Shown here: positions 1 to 6,352 of the stretch, piece by piece
Layout: each line of letters opens with the position of its first letter
How positions within the stretch are numbered: position 1 is the stretch's first letter
Program-made: the position numbers and the translations under genes
Assembly (NCBI GenBank): GCA_900321915.1
Contig: ONXW01000149.1
Span: 1-8,732 of the forward strand
Length of the DNA stretch: 8,732 nt
Origin: an uncultured Eubacteriales bacterium
GTDB lineage: Bacteria > Bacillota > Clostridia > Lachnospirales > Lachnospiraceae
Direction of reading: 5' to 3'
The notes under the pieces: model-generated
The model's database searches: none
Seen by the model: only the letters and a program-made list of their open reading frames with translations
What the model was told of the DNA's origin: nothing

Positions 1-351
1 CGCGTCAAACCCCTCATAGTGTCCGCAGACCAGGACCAGTTGCTCCTCCCTGGAGAGTTCCCGGGCTTTTTTCTGGGTAAGAGGCGTTCCCGCAGGGTCC
101 ATCAGGATGACGCGGCCATTTTCCTTTTTTGCGTCCCGGATAGCGTCCGCCACCGGCTGGCAGCGCAGGATCATCCCGGGTCCCCCGCCGTAGGGGGAAT
201 CGTCAATCTTCCGGAAGCACCCGTCGGCATATTCTTTGATATCCGTAATCCGCAAATCCAGGGTCCTGTTCTTTTCCGCCCGGGAGATCACCGGTCCCTT
301 CCGGAAATCCCCGAACATCTCCGGAAACATGGTCAGAATGTCGATCCGCAT
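1..351 (-). CDS. trmD: tRNA (guanine-37-N1)-methyltransferase TrmD, N-terminal part, cut by window edge
   Basis: TrmD uses S-adenosylmethionine to methylate N1 of G37 next to the anticodon of tRNAs reading CNN and some other codons, which prevents +1 frameshifting; it is essential in most bacteria and works in the cytoplasm as a dimer. The 117 residues visible begin MRIDILTMFPEMF, carry the YGGGPGM motif at residues 54-60 and end in CGHYEGFD at 109-116, part of the trefoil-knot SAM site. These are hallmark TrmD motifs. The C-terminal half, including the catalytic Asp, lies beyond position 1. The ATG at 351-349 is preceded by a good Shine-Dalgarno (CGGAGGA) and matches the family N-terminus. 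Upstream is sstT, with a terminator-like hairpin between. This is unusual, because trmD commonly follows rimM in an rpsP-rimM-trmD-rplS cluster. Identity is secure; how it is transcribed is not clear. Confidence 0.96.
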   Translation of the reverse strand, partial: MRIDILTMFPEMFGDFRKGPVISRAEKNRTLDLRITDIKEYADGCFRKIDDSPYGGGPGMILRCQPVADAIRDAKKENGRVILMDPAGTPLTQKKARELSREEQLVLVCGHYEGFDA

Positions 352-383
352 GGCAAATCCTCCGACAGCACTTCTTTTATCGC

Positions 384-407
384 AAAAGGGCGGCCTGCCC
401 GGCCGCC
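384..407 (-). terminator. Intrinsic terminator-like hairpin after sstT
   Basis: On the minus strand a perfect 7-bp GC-only stem (GGCGGCC/GGCCGCC, arms 401-407 and 389-395) with a 5-base loop is followed by C and then TTTT (387-384). It lies about 40 bases after the sstT stop and about 30 before the trmD start. The stem is strong but the T-run is short, so termination may be partial and some sstT transcripts could read into trmD. Confidence 0.6.
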
Positions 408-445
408 GATCTGCAGTATCTGTTACACAGTACTAATTCTGTAAT

Positions 446-1705
446 TTACAGTTTTTTCGTTCCGCCCACAATCTCCGGCAGCTCCCGTCCGGCCTTCTTC
501 CAGCTGACGTATTCCGCCGTCGCCGCGAACATCACGTCTCCGGAGGAGTTCAGCGCGGTTTCCACACTGTCCTGGATCACGCCGATGATGAACCCGACGC
601 CGACCACCTGCATGGCCACGTCCGGGGAAATCCCGAAGAGGGAGCATGCCATGGGAATCAGCAGCAGGGATCCGCCCGCCACGCCGGAAGCGCCGCAGGC
701 GCCGAAGGTTGCCAGCACCGAGAGAATCAGGGCTGTCGGCAGGTCCACGGAGATGCCCAGGGTGTGGGCCGCCGCCAGGGTCATGACGGTGATGGTTACC
801 GCCGCGCCGTCCATGTTGATGGTGGCGCCCAGCGGGATGGATACAGAGTAAAAGTCCTTATCCAGCCCCAGCCGCTCGCATAGGGACATATTCACCGGAA
901 TATTCGCGGCGGAGCTTCTGGTAAAGAAGGCGGTCAGACCGCTCTCCCGCAGGCACTTGAACACCAGGGGATAAGGATTGGTATGAAGGGATGCCGCGAT
1001 GATCAGCGGGTCAATCATCAGAACCACCAGCAGCATGGAGCCCACCAGGACCGCCACCAGCCTGCCGTAGGAAGTGAATACGTCCAGGCCGTTGCCGGAA
1101 ACAGTCCGGAACACCAATCCGCAGATACCGAAGGGTGCCAGGTTAATTACCCAGCGCACCGCCTGGGACACCGCGTCCGCAAGGTCCGCCAGCATCTTTT
1201 TGGTCTCATCCCCGGCACCGCGCTTAAGGGCAAGGCCCAGCACAGCGGCCCAGAACAGGATTCCCATATAGTTGGCTTCCGCGATGGCGTCCACCGGATT
1301 TACAATAATACTCATCAGGAGATGATTCAGCACCTCCTGGATTCCGCCCGGCGCTGCCTGTTCTCCCACCTCAGTCGCGAGGACCAGGGTCTGAGGAAAG
1401 GCAAAGCTCGCCACAACAGCCACAAACGCGGCCAGGAAGGTGGACAGCATATAGTAGAAAATCACCAGCCCGAACCGTCGGTCCAGCTTTCCTCTGCCCT
1501 GGCAGAGAGAACTCGTAACCAGGATTGCCACCAGGACCGGCGCGATGGACTTCAGGGCCCCGACAAACAGGTCTCCCGCCACACCAATCCAGGAAGCGCC
1601 CGGACACACCAGCGCCAGTATCACGCCGATGAGGATACCCGCGGCTATCCTGCCGATGAGACTGATGCGATTATAGGTCTGTACAAGTTGTTTTAATGTA
1701 CTCAT
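446..1705 (-). CDS. sstT: Sodium:serine/threonine symporter SstT
   Basis: SstT is a Na+-driven importer of serine and threonine in the cytoplasmic membrane, of the dicarboxylate/amino acid:cation symporter (GltPh-like) family. The 419-residue length is normal for SstT. The family landmarks are in order: the hairpin-1 motif [12 protein letters not shown] at 262-273, the TM7 motif [10 protein letters not shown] at 293-302, the hairpin-2 motif GASGVAGG at 338-345 and the TM8 stretch [11 protein letters not shown] at 378-388. The rest is mostly hydrophobic, as expected for eight membrane helices plus two re-entrant hairpins. The ATG at 1705-1703 has a GCGGAG ribosome binding site 10 bases upstream and gives a typical SstT N-terminus. 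It has its own promoter in the 104-base gap upstream and a terminator-like hairpin downstream, so it is probably monocistronic. TM7 has NMDG, whereas my recollection of Escherichia coli SstT is NMAG; this needs an alignment. Substrate is inferred from strong overall resemblance to SstT. Confidence 0.95.
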   Translation of the reverse strand: MSTLKQLVQTYNRISLIGRIAAGILIGVILALVCPGASWIGVAGDLFVGALKSIAPVLVAILVTSSLCQGRGKLDRRFGLVIFYYMLSTFLAAFVAVVASFAFPQTLVLATEVGEQAAPGGIQEVLNHLLMSIIVNPVDAIAEANYMGILFWAAVLGLALKRGAGDETKKMLADLADAVSQAVRWVINLAPFGICGLVFRTVSGNGLDVFTSYGRLVAVLVGSMLLVVLMIDPLIIAASLHTNPYPLVFKCLRESGLTAFFTRSSAANIPVNMSLCERLGLDKDFYSVSIPLGATINMDGAAVTITVMTLAAAHTLGISVDLPTALILSVLATFGACGASGVAGGSLLLIPMACSLFGISPDVAMQVVGVGFIIGVIQDSVETALNSSGDVMFAATAEYVSWKKAGRELPEIVGGTKKL

Positions 1706-1734
1706 AATGTCTTAACTCCGCTTTGCATGTAGTA

Positions 1735-1764
1735 TTTTCTCCGCACGGCCGCGCCGGCGGAAAA
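1735..1764 (-). other. Hairpin at the 5' end of the sstT leader
   Basis: In the minus-strand transcript TTTTCCGC (1764-1757) can pair with GCGGAGAAAA (1744-1735), with one bulged base and a 12-base loop. With a predicted start near 1768 this sits almost at the 5' end of the roughly 63-base leader. No T-run follows, so it does not look like a terminator. A role in mRNA stability or leader folding is only a guess. Confidence 0.4.
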
Positions 1765-1793
1765 CGACATTCCTATTCTACTGTCCGGCGCGG
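1749..1793. repeat. Perfect 9-bp inverted repeat around the sstT -10 box and start site
   Basis: On the plus strand CCGCGCCGG (1749-1757) and its exact reverse complement CCGGCGCGG (1785-1793) are separated by 27 bases. One arm falls in the spacer between the -35 and -10 boxes of the sstT promoter; the other lies roughly 11 to 19 bases after the predicted start. Only one arm would be in the RNA, so if functional it would act as DNA, for example as a two-site operator. GC-only arms in a GC-rich genome make chance a real alternative. Confidence 0.4.
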
Positions 1794-1803
1794 GAAAATG
1801 CAA
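1775..1803 (-). promoter_or_regulatory. Sigma-A type promoter of sstT
   Basis: On the minus strand, TTGCAT (1803-1798) as -35 and TAGAAT (1780-1775) as -10 are separated by exactly 17 bases. Four of six -35 positions and five of six -10 positions match the consensus. The predicted start is near 1768, giving a leader of about 63 bases before the sstT ATG. The -35 box begins only 6 bases after the stop codon of the upstream phosphoesterase gene, and I see no terminator between them, so read-through into sstT is possible as well. Confidence 0.72.
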
Positions 1804-1809
1804 GCGGGA

Positions 1810-2502
1810 TCACCTGTATCTCCCCTGCCCCCGGCTCTTCTGCACCCGGAACCACAGGTCATAGAGGGGAGAGCCGGTCTGTCCCGGCGGCGGATAGGAT
1901 CCTTCTCCCACATCCAGAATCGTGCGCTCCCAGGCATTCACCACGGATGTTCCTGCGGGGTGCTTTATTACCCGCTCGAAGGTCTGGCCCGCATATTCCC
2001 GGTGGACATGGCCGTGTACCATATAGGCCGGCTCCCAGCGTTCCATAAGTTTGTTGAAGCACTGAAATCCCCGGTGGGGCAGGTCTTCCATATCCCCGAA
2101 GTCCTTTGCCGGGGCGTGGGTCAGAAGGATGTCAAACCCATTATACAGGCGGATCTGCCAGGAAAGCTTACGGATGCGGGCGCGCATCTGGCTCTCTGTG
2201 TACATGTCCGATCCGTCCCTATAGCGCATGGACCCGCCCAGCCCCAGAATCCGGAGGCCGCGGTAGTTGTAAATCCTGTCCTCGATGCAGGTGCAGCCCA
2301 GCGGGGGCTTCCTGTCGTACTTCTCATCGTGGTTTCCCCGCACGTACAGAAGAGGACACCCCGCCATGGTGACCAGGAACTGGAGGTAATCCGGATCCAG
2401 GTCGCCGCAGGACAGGATCAGGTCCACATCCGCAAGCATCTCCGGCCTGTAAAAATCCCAGAGCGCTCTGCACTCAGTATCCGCGACTGCCAGTATCTTC
2501 AT
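1810..2502 (-). CDS. Calcineurin-like metallophosphoesterase, atypical first metal motif
   Basis: This 230-residue protein has the two-metal metallophosphoesterase fold. Visible motifs are GD at 33-34, GNHD at 56-59, THAP at 128-131 and GHVH at 164-167, which normally supply metal ligands and the catalytic His. The first motif, usually D-x-H, reads D8-T9-E10, so a ligand may be replaced by Glu. No signal peptide or membrane segment is seen; it should be cytoplasmic. The start overlaps the stop of the upstream PnrA-like gene (ATGA), with GGAGG 10 bases before the ATG inside that gene, so translation is probably coupled. The substrate is unknown: the family includes nucleases, cyclic-nucleotide and nucleotide phosphodiesterases and protein phosphatases, and nothing here separates them. 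Coupling to a putative nucleoside-binding protein makes a nucleotide substrate a reasonable guess only. Fold confidence is high, function low. Confidence 0.88.
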   Translation of the reverse strand: MKILAVADTECRALWDFYRPEMLADVDLILSCGDLDPDYLQFLVTMAGCPLLYVRGNHDEKYDRKPPLGCTCIEDRIYNYRGLRILGLGGSMRYRDGSDMYTESQMRARIRKLSWQIRLYNGFDILLTHAPAKDFGDMEDLPHRGFQCFNKLMERWEPAYMVHGHVHREYAGQTFERVIKHPAGTSVVNAWERTILDVGEGSYPPPGQTGSPLYDLWFRVQKSRGQGRYR

Positions 2503-4409
2503 ATCCCGCTGACCTCCACCTTGTCCCGCACACTCTCCGGCAGCTCTTCCGGGGCCGGAATGCGGCCGATGATGTTGTCATTCAGCCAGTTCATCCGGAT
2601 GATCTCCTCGCTGGAAAGACGGGGCGTCCCCGCCTCCTTCACGATGCCGTCCCGGCTGTGCAGTTCCCCGTCAAAGGGATTCATTCTTCCGAGAATCACA
2701 CTGTTTTTCAGGGCGCCGACCATCTTCCGGGAATAGTAGGAAAGCTTTTCCGACAGGATGACGTCCACCACGCCGGCGGACATGCCCCACCAGTAGTTGA
2801 TGGCCTTGTTCTCCGGCGCCTTCCGGGGCGCGTGCCCCTCCACCAGCGGCCGGAGCATCAGGTCATAATACTGCCCCCAGTTCCAGAAGGGAGCCGCCAG
2901 ATTCCTGATCTCTCCCTCCGGGAGGCGCTCATAGACCCCGAATTCCCTGGAGGCGCTCTCCGGCCGGATATTGTCGGGTCCGGAGACGATACAGATGTCA
3001 TTGTCCGCAAGACTCTGATTCCACTGTTCCTCCGTCATAGAGGCCCAGCTGAGGAAAATCTCCGCCTTCGGGTCCACGAGGGCCGCGCCGATGGCAAAGG
3101 CATTGATATCCGCCAGGGCGCCGAAGATAGGATAGGCCGCCCGGTAGCCGATGCGGTGGTTTTCCGCCAGGCTTCCGGCGAGGGCCCCCATCAGGAATTT
3201 GGCCCCGTACATCTTGGTATAGTAGGTCTGTACCGCTTTGTGGGAGAGATTCACGGAGCAGTTGAAGAAACGGATATCGGGGTAATGGATGGCGCTCCGC
3301 AGGGTCTCCTTCATCTGGTTGGAGGTGGTGGTGAATACGATGACATCCTCATCCGCCGCTGCCGCATCGACAGCCTTCCGGATCTCCGCGTCCGTCTTGC
3401 AGGAATCAAACCGAATCGTGTCCACCGCGCCGCCGAACCGCCGGACCAGCTCATTTCTCCCCAGCTCATGGGAATAGCACCAGCGTGACAGCTCCGGTGT
3501 GGAGTCGTAGATAAATGCCGCCCGCAGCGGGTGTTCCCTGGAATATCCGTTGTTCCGGAAAAGGATCCCAAGGAATGAGGGTTCTTTTTCCCCCTCCTCC
3601 GGCATCTCTTTCACATCAATCTCATCCCCCTGGTCCGCCAGGAGAATTTCATTCCAGATCCTGCCCACCTGCCGCTCGATCTCAGCGTTTCCATTTTCCA
3701 GAAGTCCTGTTACGGGATAGATGGAGAGGTACACCAGGAAGGCGTCCCCGCAGGTGATCCCGAGCTTCCATCCGCCACGGGCAAGATAGGCCCTCCGGAA
3801 GACGGAGTACGCGAACTTCAGGTTCCGGACCGTCTCCGCAGTCCAGACATGGTCCAGGTCCTGCCCCAGGAGTTCCGCCATCTTCTGATAGCCGCCCTCC
3901 CGGGAAAACGCGATCTCATAGACCGGCGCCACTTCGAAAAATTTCAGAAATTCAAAGTACTGGCGGTTTTCCGGCTCATCCGTGCGCTTCGGCCGGATCC
4001 GGCGCACCTCGGCCAGGATGGTGGCGGCGCCCACATATTTTGAAACAGAAACTCTCTTGTTCCCCTCCAGGACATAGAACCGGCGCATGTACTCATACAC
4101 CTTGATGGGATCCCGGATCCCTTCCTCCATCTGCGAAGTGAGAAGGGCGTCCCATTTCGCCGCGAATTCCGAGTTCGGGTCCATGATGGGCATAAAATCC
4201 GGAGCGAACGCGTTCTGCCTGCCGCGGGTTTTTGTCCCCGTCACCAGCGGGAGCGGAATCTCCATCACACCCACATAGACCGGCATGCAGCCGTCATCCT
4301 CCGGCAGAATGTCGTCCAGGGCGGGAAGCACGGTGGGAAGCCCCGCCTGCGCCGCTTCCCGGACTGACTTTTCTCCAAGTCTTTTCGCCTTTCTGTATTC
4401 TTCCGTCAT
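2499..4409 (-). CDS. Cytoplasmic two-domain protein: ParB/sulfiredoxin-like region plus PnrA/BMP-like ligand-binding domain
   Basis: This 636-residue protein resembles long Lachnospiraceae proteins annotated as BMP-family ABC substrate-binding proteins. There is no signal peptide, lipobox or membrane segment, so it should stay in the cytoplasm, unlike a true binding lipoprotein. Residues about 70-130 carry the DPIKVYEY (100-107) and VLEGNKRVSVSKY (113-125) patterns of the ParB/sulfiredoxin fold. Residues about 140-270 are a largely uncharacterised linker, with an acidic stretch near 261-276. Residues about 296-480 follow the PnrA (Bmp/Med) fold, with AAFIYD at 297-302, SHELGRNEL at 313-321, IGYRAAYP at 420-427 and INAFAIGA at 435-442; PnrA relatives bind purine nucleosides. 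The likely role is a ligand sensor, not a transporter part; this is inference. The ATG at 4409 is preceded by GAGGG, a moderate ribosome binding site. It overlaps the downstream phosphoesterase gene by 4 bases and follows a 149-base hairpin-rich gap. Confidence 0.87.
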   Translation of the reverse strand: MTEEYRKAKRLGEKSVREAAQAGLPTVLPALDDILPEDDGCMPVYVGVMEIPLPLVTGTKTRGRQNAFAPDFMPIMDPNSEFAAKWDALLTSQMEEGIRDPIKVYEYMRRFYVLEGNKRVSVSKYVGAATILAEVRRIRPKRTDEPENRQYFEFLKFFEVAPVYEIAFSREGGYQKMAELLGQDLDHVWTAETVRNLKFAYSVFRRAYLARGGWKLGITCGDAFLVYLSIYPVTGLLENGNAEIERQVGRIWNEILLADQGDEIDVKEMPEEGEKEPSFLGILFRNNGYSREHPLRAAFIYDSTPELSRWCYSHELGRNELVRRFGGAVDTIRFDSCKTDAEIRKAVDAAAADEDVIVFTTTSNQMKETLRSAIHYPDIRFFNCSVNLSHKAVQTYYTKMYGAKFLMGALAGSLAENHRIGYRAAYPIFGALADINAFAIGAALVDPKAEIFLSWASMTEEQWNQSLADNDICIVSGPDNIRPESASREFGVYERLPEGEIRNLAAPFWNWGQYYDLMLRPLVEGHAPRKAPENKAINYWWGMSAGVVDVILSEKLSYYSRKMVGALKNSVILGRMNPFDGELHSRDGIVKEAGTPRLSSEEIIRMNWLNDNIIGRIPAPEELPESVRDKVEVSGI

Positions 4410-4458
4410 CAGACTGCCCTCATTTCTCTCTGCTTTCTTCTCTGGTCTTATTCAGCCG

Positions 4459-4521
4459 AAGGGCGCTGCCTCCGGGAAGGCCTTCTGTTTCTAAGGTCCT
4501 CTCCTGTGCAGCGCCCTTTTT
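4459..4521 (+). terminator. Long rod-like hairpin with plus-strand T-run, in the gap upstream of the PnrA-like gene
   Basis: Perfect 11-bp arms AAGGGCGCTGC (4459-4469) and GCAGCGCCCTT (4508-4518) enclose a second stem of 9 bp with one mismatch, a 6/6 internal loop and an 8-base apical loop. On the plus strand the arm runs straight into TTTTT (4517-4521), the form of an intrinsic terminator. On the minus strand no T-run follows, so it is not an obvious terminator for the maltodextrin operon. There it would be a leader structure of the PnrA-like gene, ending about 50 bases before its ATG. It matches no riboswitch class I can recognise. Confidence 0.55.
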
Positions 4522-4537
4522 AATCTGACGTATCTAT

Positions 4538-4561
4538 CGTGCGGGTGACCCGCGTGTTTTT
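4538..4561 (+). terminator. Second plus-strand terminator-like hairpin, abutting the 3' end of the ATPase gene
   Basis: On the plus strand CGTGCGGG (4538-4545) and CCCGCGTG (4549-4556) pair over 8 bp, including two G-T wobbles, around a 3-base loop, and are followed directly by TTTTT (4557-4561). In the minus-strand RNA the wobbles become mismatches, leaving a 5-bp GC stem with no T-run after it. The plus-strand T-run overlaps the stop codon of the minus-strand ATPase gene. No plus-strand gene that would need it is visible. Confidence 0.5.
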
Positions 4562-5669
4562 AGTGGCAGATTGCCTTCTCTGTCTCTTTATCGAAGAAGT
4601 GCATCAGCTTCAGGTTCACCGGAATCTGGATCTCGTCTTCCTTCGGAAGCGGCTCGGTGGACGGAAGCTTCATGATGACCTTGTTTTCGCCGATAAAGAC
4701 ATAGAGGTTGTACTCCGCGCCCAGAAGCTCGCGGAAGTCTACCTTGACGTCAAGCGCATTGTCCGCGGTCAGGTTTTCCATAGACATGAAGTGCTCCGGA
4801 CGGATGCCCAGGGTCACGACCTTGCCGATGTAGGGCTTCAGGGCCTCGACCTTGAAATCCGGGATGAGCAGACGGTTGACCTTGTCTCCCCTGACCTCGG
4901 CGTACATCTTGCCGCCCTCTTCCACGATGGTCGCGTCGATAAAGTTCATCTGCGGGCTGCCGATGAAGCCTGCCACAAACAGGTTGTCCGGGGTATCATA
5001 GAGAACCTGCGGGGTGTCGAACTGCTGGATCAGGCCGTCCTTCATGACAACGATTCTGTCGCCCATTGTCATAGCCTCGGTCTGGTCATGGGTTACGTAT
5101 ACGAATGTGGTGTCCAGCTTTCTGTGCAGTCTTGCAATCTCAGAACGCATGGAGGTTCTCAGCTTTGCATCCAGGTTGGACAGCGGCTCATCCAGAAGGA
5201 ATACCGAGGGGTTGCGGACCATGGCGCGGCCCAGGGCCACACGCTGTCTCTGACCGCCGGACAGAGCCTTCGGCTTTCTCTCCAGCAGATGCTCCAGATC
5301 CAGGACCTTCGCGGCCTCATGCACTCTCTTGTCGATCTCAGCCGGATCAACCTTCCGCAGGGTCAGGCCGAAAGCGATGTTCTTATAAACCGTCATGTGC
5401 GGATACAGCGCATAGTTCTGGAACACCATGGCGATATCGCGATCCTTCGGCGGAATATTGTTGACCTTCCGGTCGCCGATCAGCAGGTCGCCGCTGGAGA
5501 TGGACTCCAGGCCGGCAATCATGCGGAGCGTCGTGGACTTTCCGCATCCGGACGGTCCGACCAGAATAATGAATTCCTTATCCTTAATCTCAAGATTGAG
5601 GTTCGGGACAACCGGGGTTTTTGCCCCGTCATAAATCTTCGTTACATTCTTAAATGAAATGGATGCCAT
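4560..5669 (-). CDS. Carbohydrate ABC importer ATP-binding protein, MsmX/UgpC/MalK type
   Basis: This ATPase powers CUT1-family sugar importers from the cytoplasmic side of the membrane. All nucleotide-binding motifs are intact: Walker A GPSGCGKST at 38-46, Q-loop Gln84, signature LSGGQ at 136-140, Walker B FLLDE at 157-161, D-loop SNLDA at 164-168 and switch His194. Residues from about 235 form the MalK/UgpC-type regulatory C-terminal region (TOBE fold), and 369 residues is the normal length. The ATG at 5669 follows GGAGG at 6-7 bases, and MASISFKNVTKIY is a standard start for this family. It lies 30 bases after the DUF624 gene, as last gene of the maltodextrin operon, so its nearest partners are the MalF/MalG permeases. 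MsmX of Bacillus subtilis serves several importers, so this one may do so too. I leave out a gene symbol because MsmX, UgpC and MalK cannot be separated by eye. Confidence 0.95.
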   Translation of the reverse strand: MASISFKNVTKIYDGAKTPVVPNLNLEIKDKEFIILVGPSGCGKSTTLRMIAGLESISSGDLLIGDRKVNNIPPKDRDIAMVFQNYALYPHMTVYKNIAFGLTLRKVDPAEIDKRVHEAAKVLDLEHLLERKPKALSGGQRQRVALGRAMVRNPSVFLLDEPLSNLDAKLRTSMRSEIARLHRKLDTTFVYVTHDQTEAMTMGDRIVVMKDGLIQQFDTPQVLYDTPDNLFVAGFIGSPQMNFIDATIVEEGGKMYAEVRGDKVNRLLIPDFKVEALKPYIGKVVTLGIRPEHFMSMENLTADNALDVKVDFRELLGAEYNLYVFIGENKVIMKLPSTEPLPKEDEIQIPVNLKLMHFFDKETEKAICH

Positions 5670-5699
5670 ACGTTTCCTCCGTATTCTATCGTAATCTTA

Positions 5700-6344
5700 T
5701 CATTCAGAACCTTGTTCTATCTTTCGGAAAGCCTTGAGATAGGCCAGATTGTTCAGGTAGGCCGTAATGCCAAAGCCGATGATGGCCCAGAAAAACACTG
5801 CCCCGCCGAAGCGCTCAGGACGCAGGAAAAAGGTGAGTGCCACCGCTGCTGCCGGAATGACCAGTCCCAGGAGTGTCCAGGGAAGCGCAGCCACAGAGAT
5901 CAGCCATGCGTTCCGCAGTGTCCTCCCCGCACCGTCTCCGAATCTCGCCAGCATCGGGAACACATACTGGTATCCCGCGAAAAACACCATCACCAGCGCG
6001 TAAAAAGTGATCCGGTACAGATGCCCCGCACCTCCCTCCATGGCATTTACCGTATAGTAATACAGTACCAGAAAGGCGATGCCCAGAAGACCGAAGAGCC
6101 AGAGCAGCGTCGCGCGCAGAAAATGCTCCTTAAAGGTGTGCAGAAAAACCCTGAGCGCCGACCTTCCTTCATCCTCCCTGTCCTCCGCAATCAGCTGCAT
6201 CGCAGCCGCAAGGCCCGTCATGGCCGCCCCCGCGGTAACCACGGGAAGACACAGCACACAGAACAGGACATTGCAGAAGACAATATCCGAAATCTTCCGA
6301 AGGAGTTCCATAAAGAACCCGTTCGGGTCCGTCAAAAATCCCAT
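5700..6344 (-). CDS. DUF624 (YesL-like) integral membrane protein
   Basis: From the chosen start the protein has 214 residues and begins MGFLTDPNGFFMELLRKISD, close to the usual start of YesL-like proteins. Hydrophobic segments near residues 18-42, 78-98, 112-132, 148-172 and 181-203 suggest about five membrane helices. The LPVVTAGAA stretch at 33-41 is typical of the family. Function is unknown; members are recurrent in Firmicute carbohydrate operons (YesL lies in the B. subtilis rhamnogalacturonan locus), and a role linked to sugar uptake is inference from context. The frame is open up to an ATG at 6431, but that would add 29 hydrophilic residues overlapping malQ, so I prefer the ATG at 6344, 8 bases after the malQ stop. 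Its ribosome binding site (CAGGT) is weak, which suggests reliance on translation of malQ. Confidence 0.85.
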   Translation of the reverse strand: MGFLTDPNGFFMELLRKISDIVFCNVLFCVLCLPVVTAGAAMTGLAAAMQLIAEDREDEGRSALRVFLHTFKEHFLRATLLWLFGLLGIAFLVLYYYTVNAMEGGAGHLYRITFYALVMVFFAGYQYVFPMLARFGDGAGRTLRNAWLISVAALPWTLLGLVIPAAAVALTFFLRPERFGGAVFFWAIIGFGITAYLNNLAYLKAFRKIEQGSE

Positions 6345-6352
6345 AATATGCT

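Noticed and set aside
411..445. Possible trmD promoter (TTACAG with GATACT) before the terminator hairpin
   Set aside because: The -35 match is poor, and the start would fall on the terminator hairpin, so I do not call it.
983..1696. Plus-strand open frame of 237 codons
   Set aside because: It is antisense to sstT and the predicted product is hydrophilic and low in recognisable structure.
1723..2736. Plus-strand open frame of 337 codons
   Set aside because: It is opposite the phosphoesterase and the end of the PnrA-like gene and its product shows no family resemblance.
4459..4521. T-box, SRP RNA or another known structured RNA
   Set aside because: I looked for the T-box tail, the SRP loop sequence and common riboswitch cores and saw none; only a hairpin can be supported.
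4539..5657. Plus-strand open frame of 372 codons
   Set aside because: It is fully antisense to the ABC ATPase gene, which has all nucleotide-binding motifs; the plus-strand product has no recognisable domain.
5670..5740. Possible promoter before the ATPase gene, plus two similar copies of GATAGAA and a small AGAAC/GTTCT palindrome
   Set aside because: TAGAAT is too close to the ribosome binding site to be a -10 box, no -35 fits at 16-18 bases, and the repeats are short. The gene is most simply read from the operon promoter.
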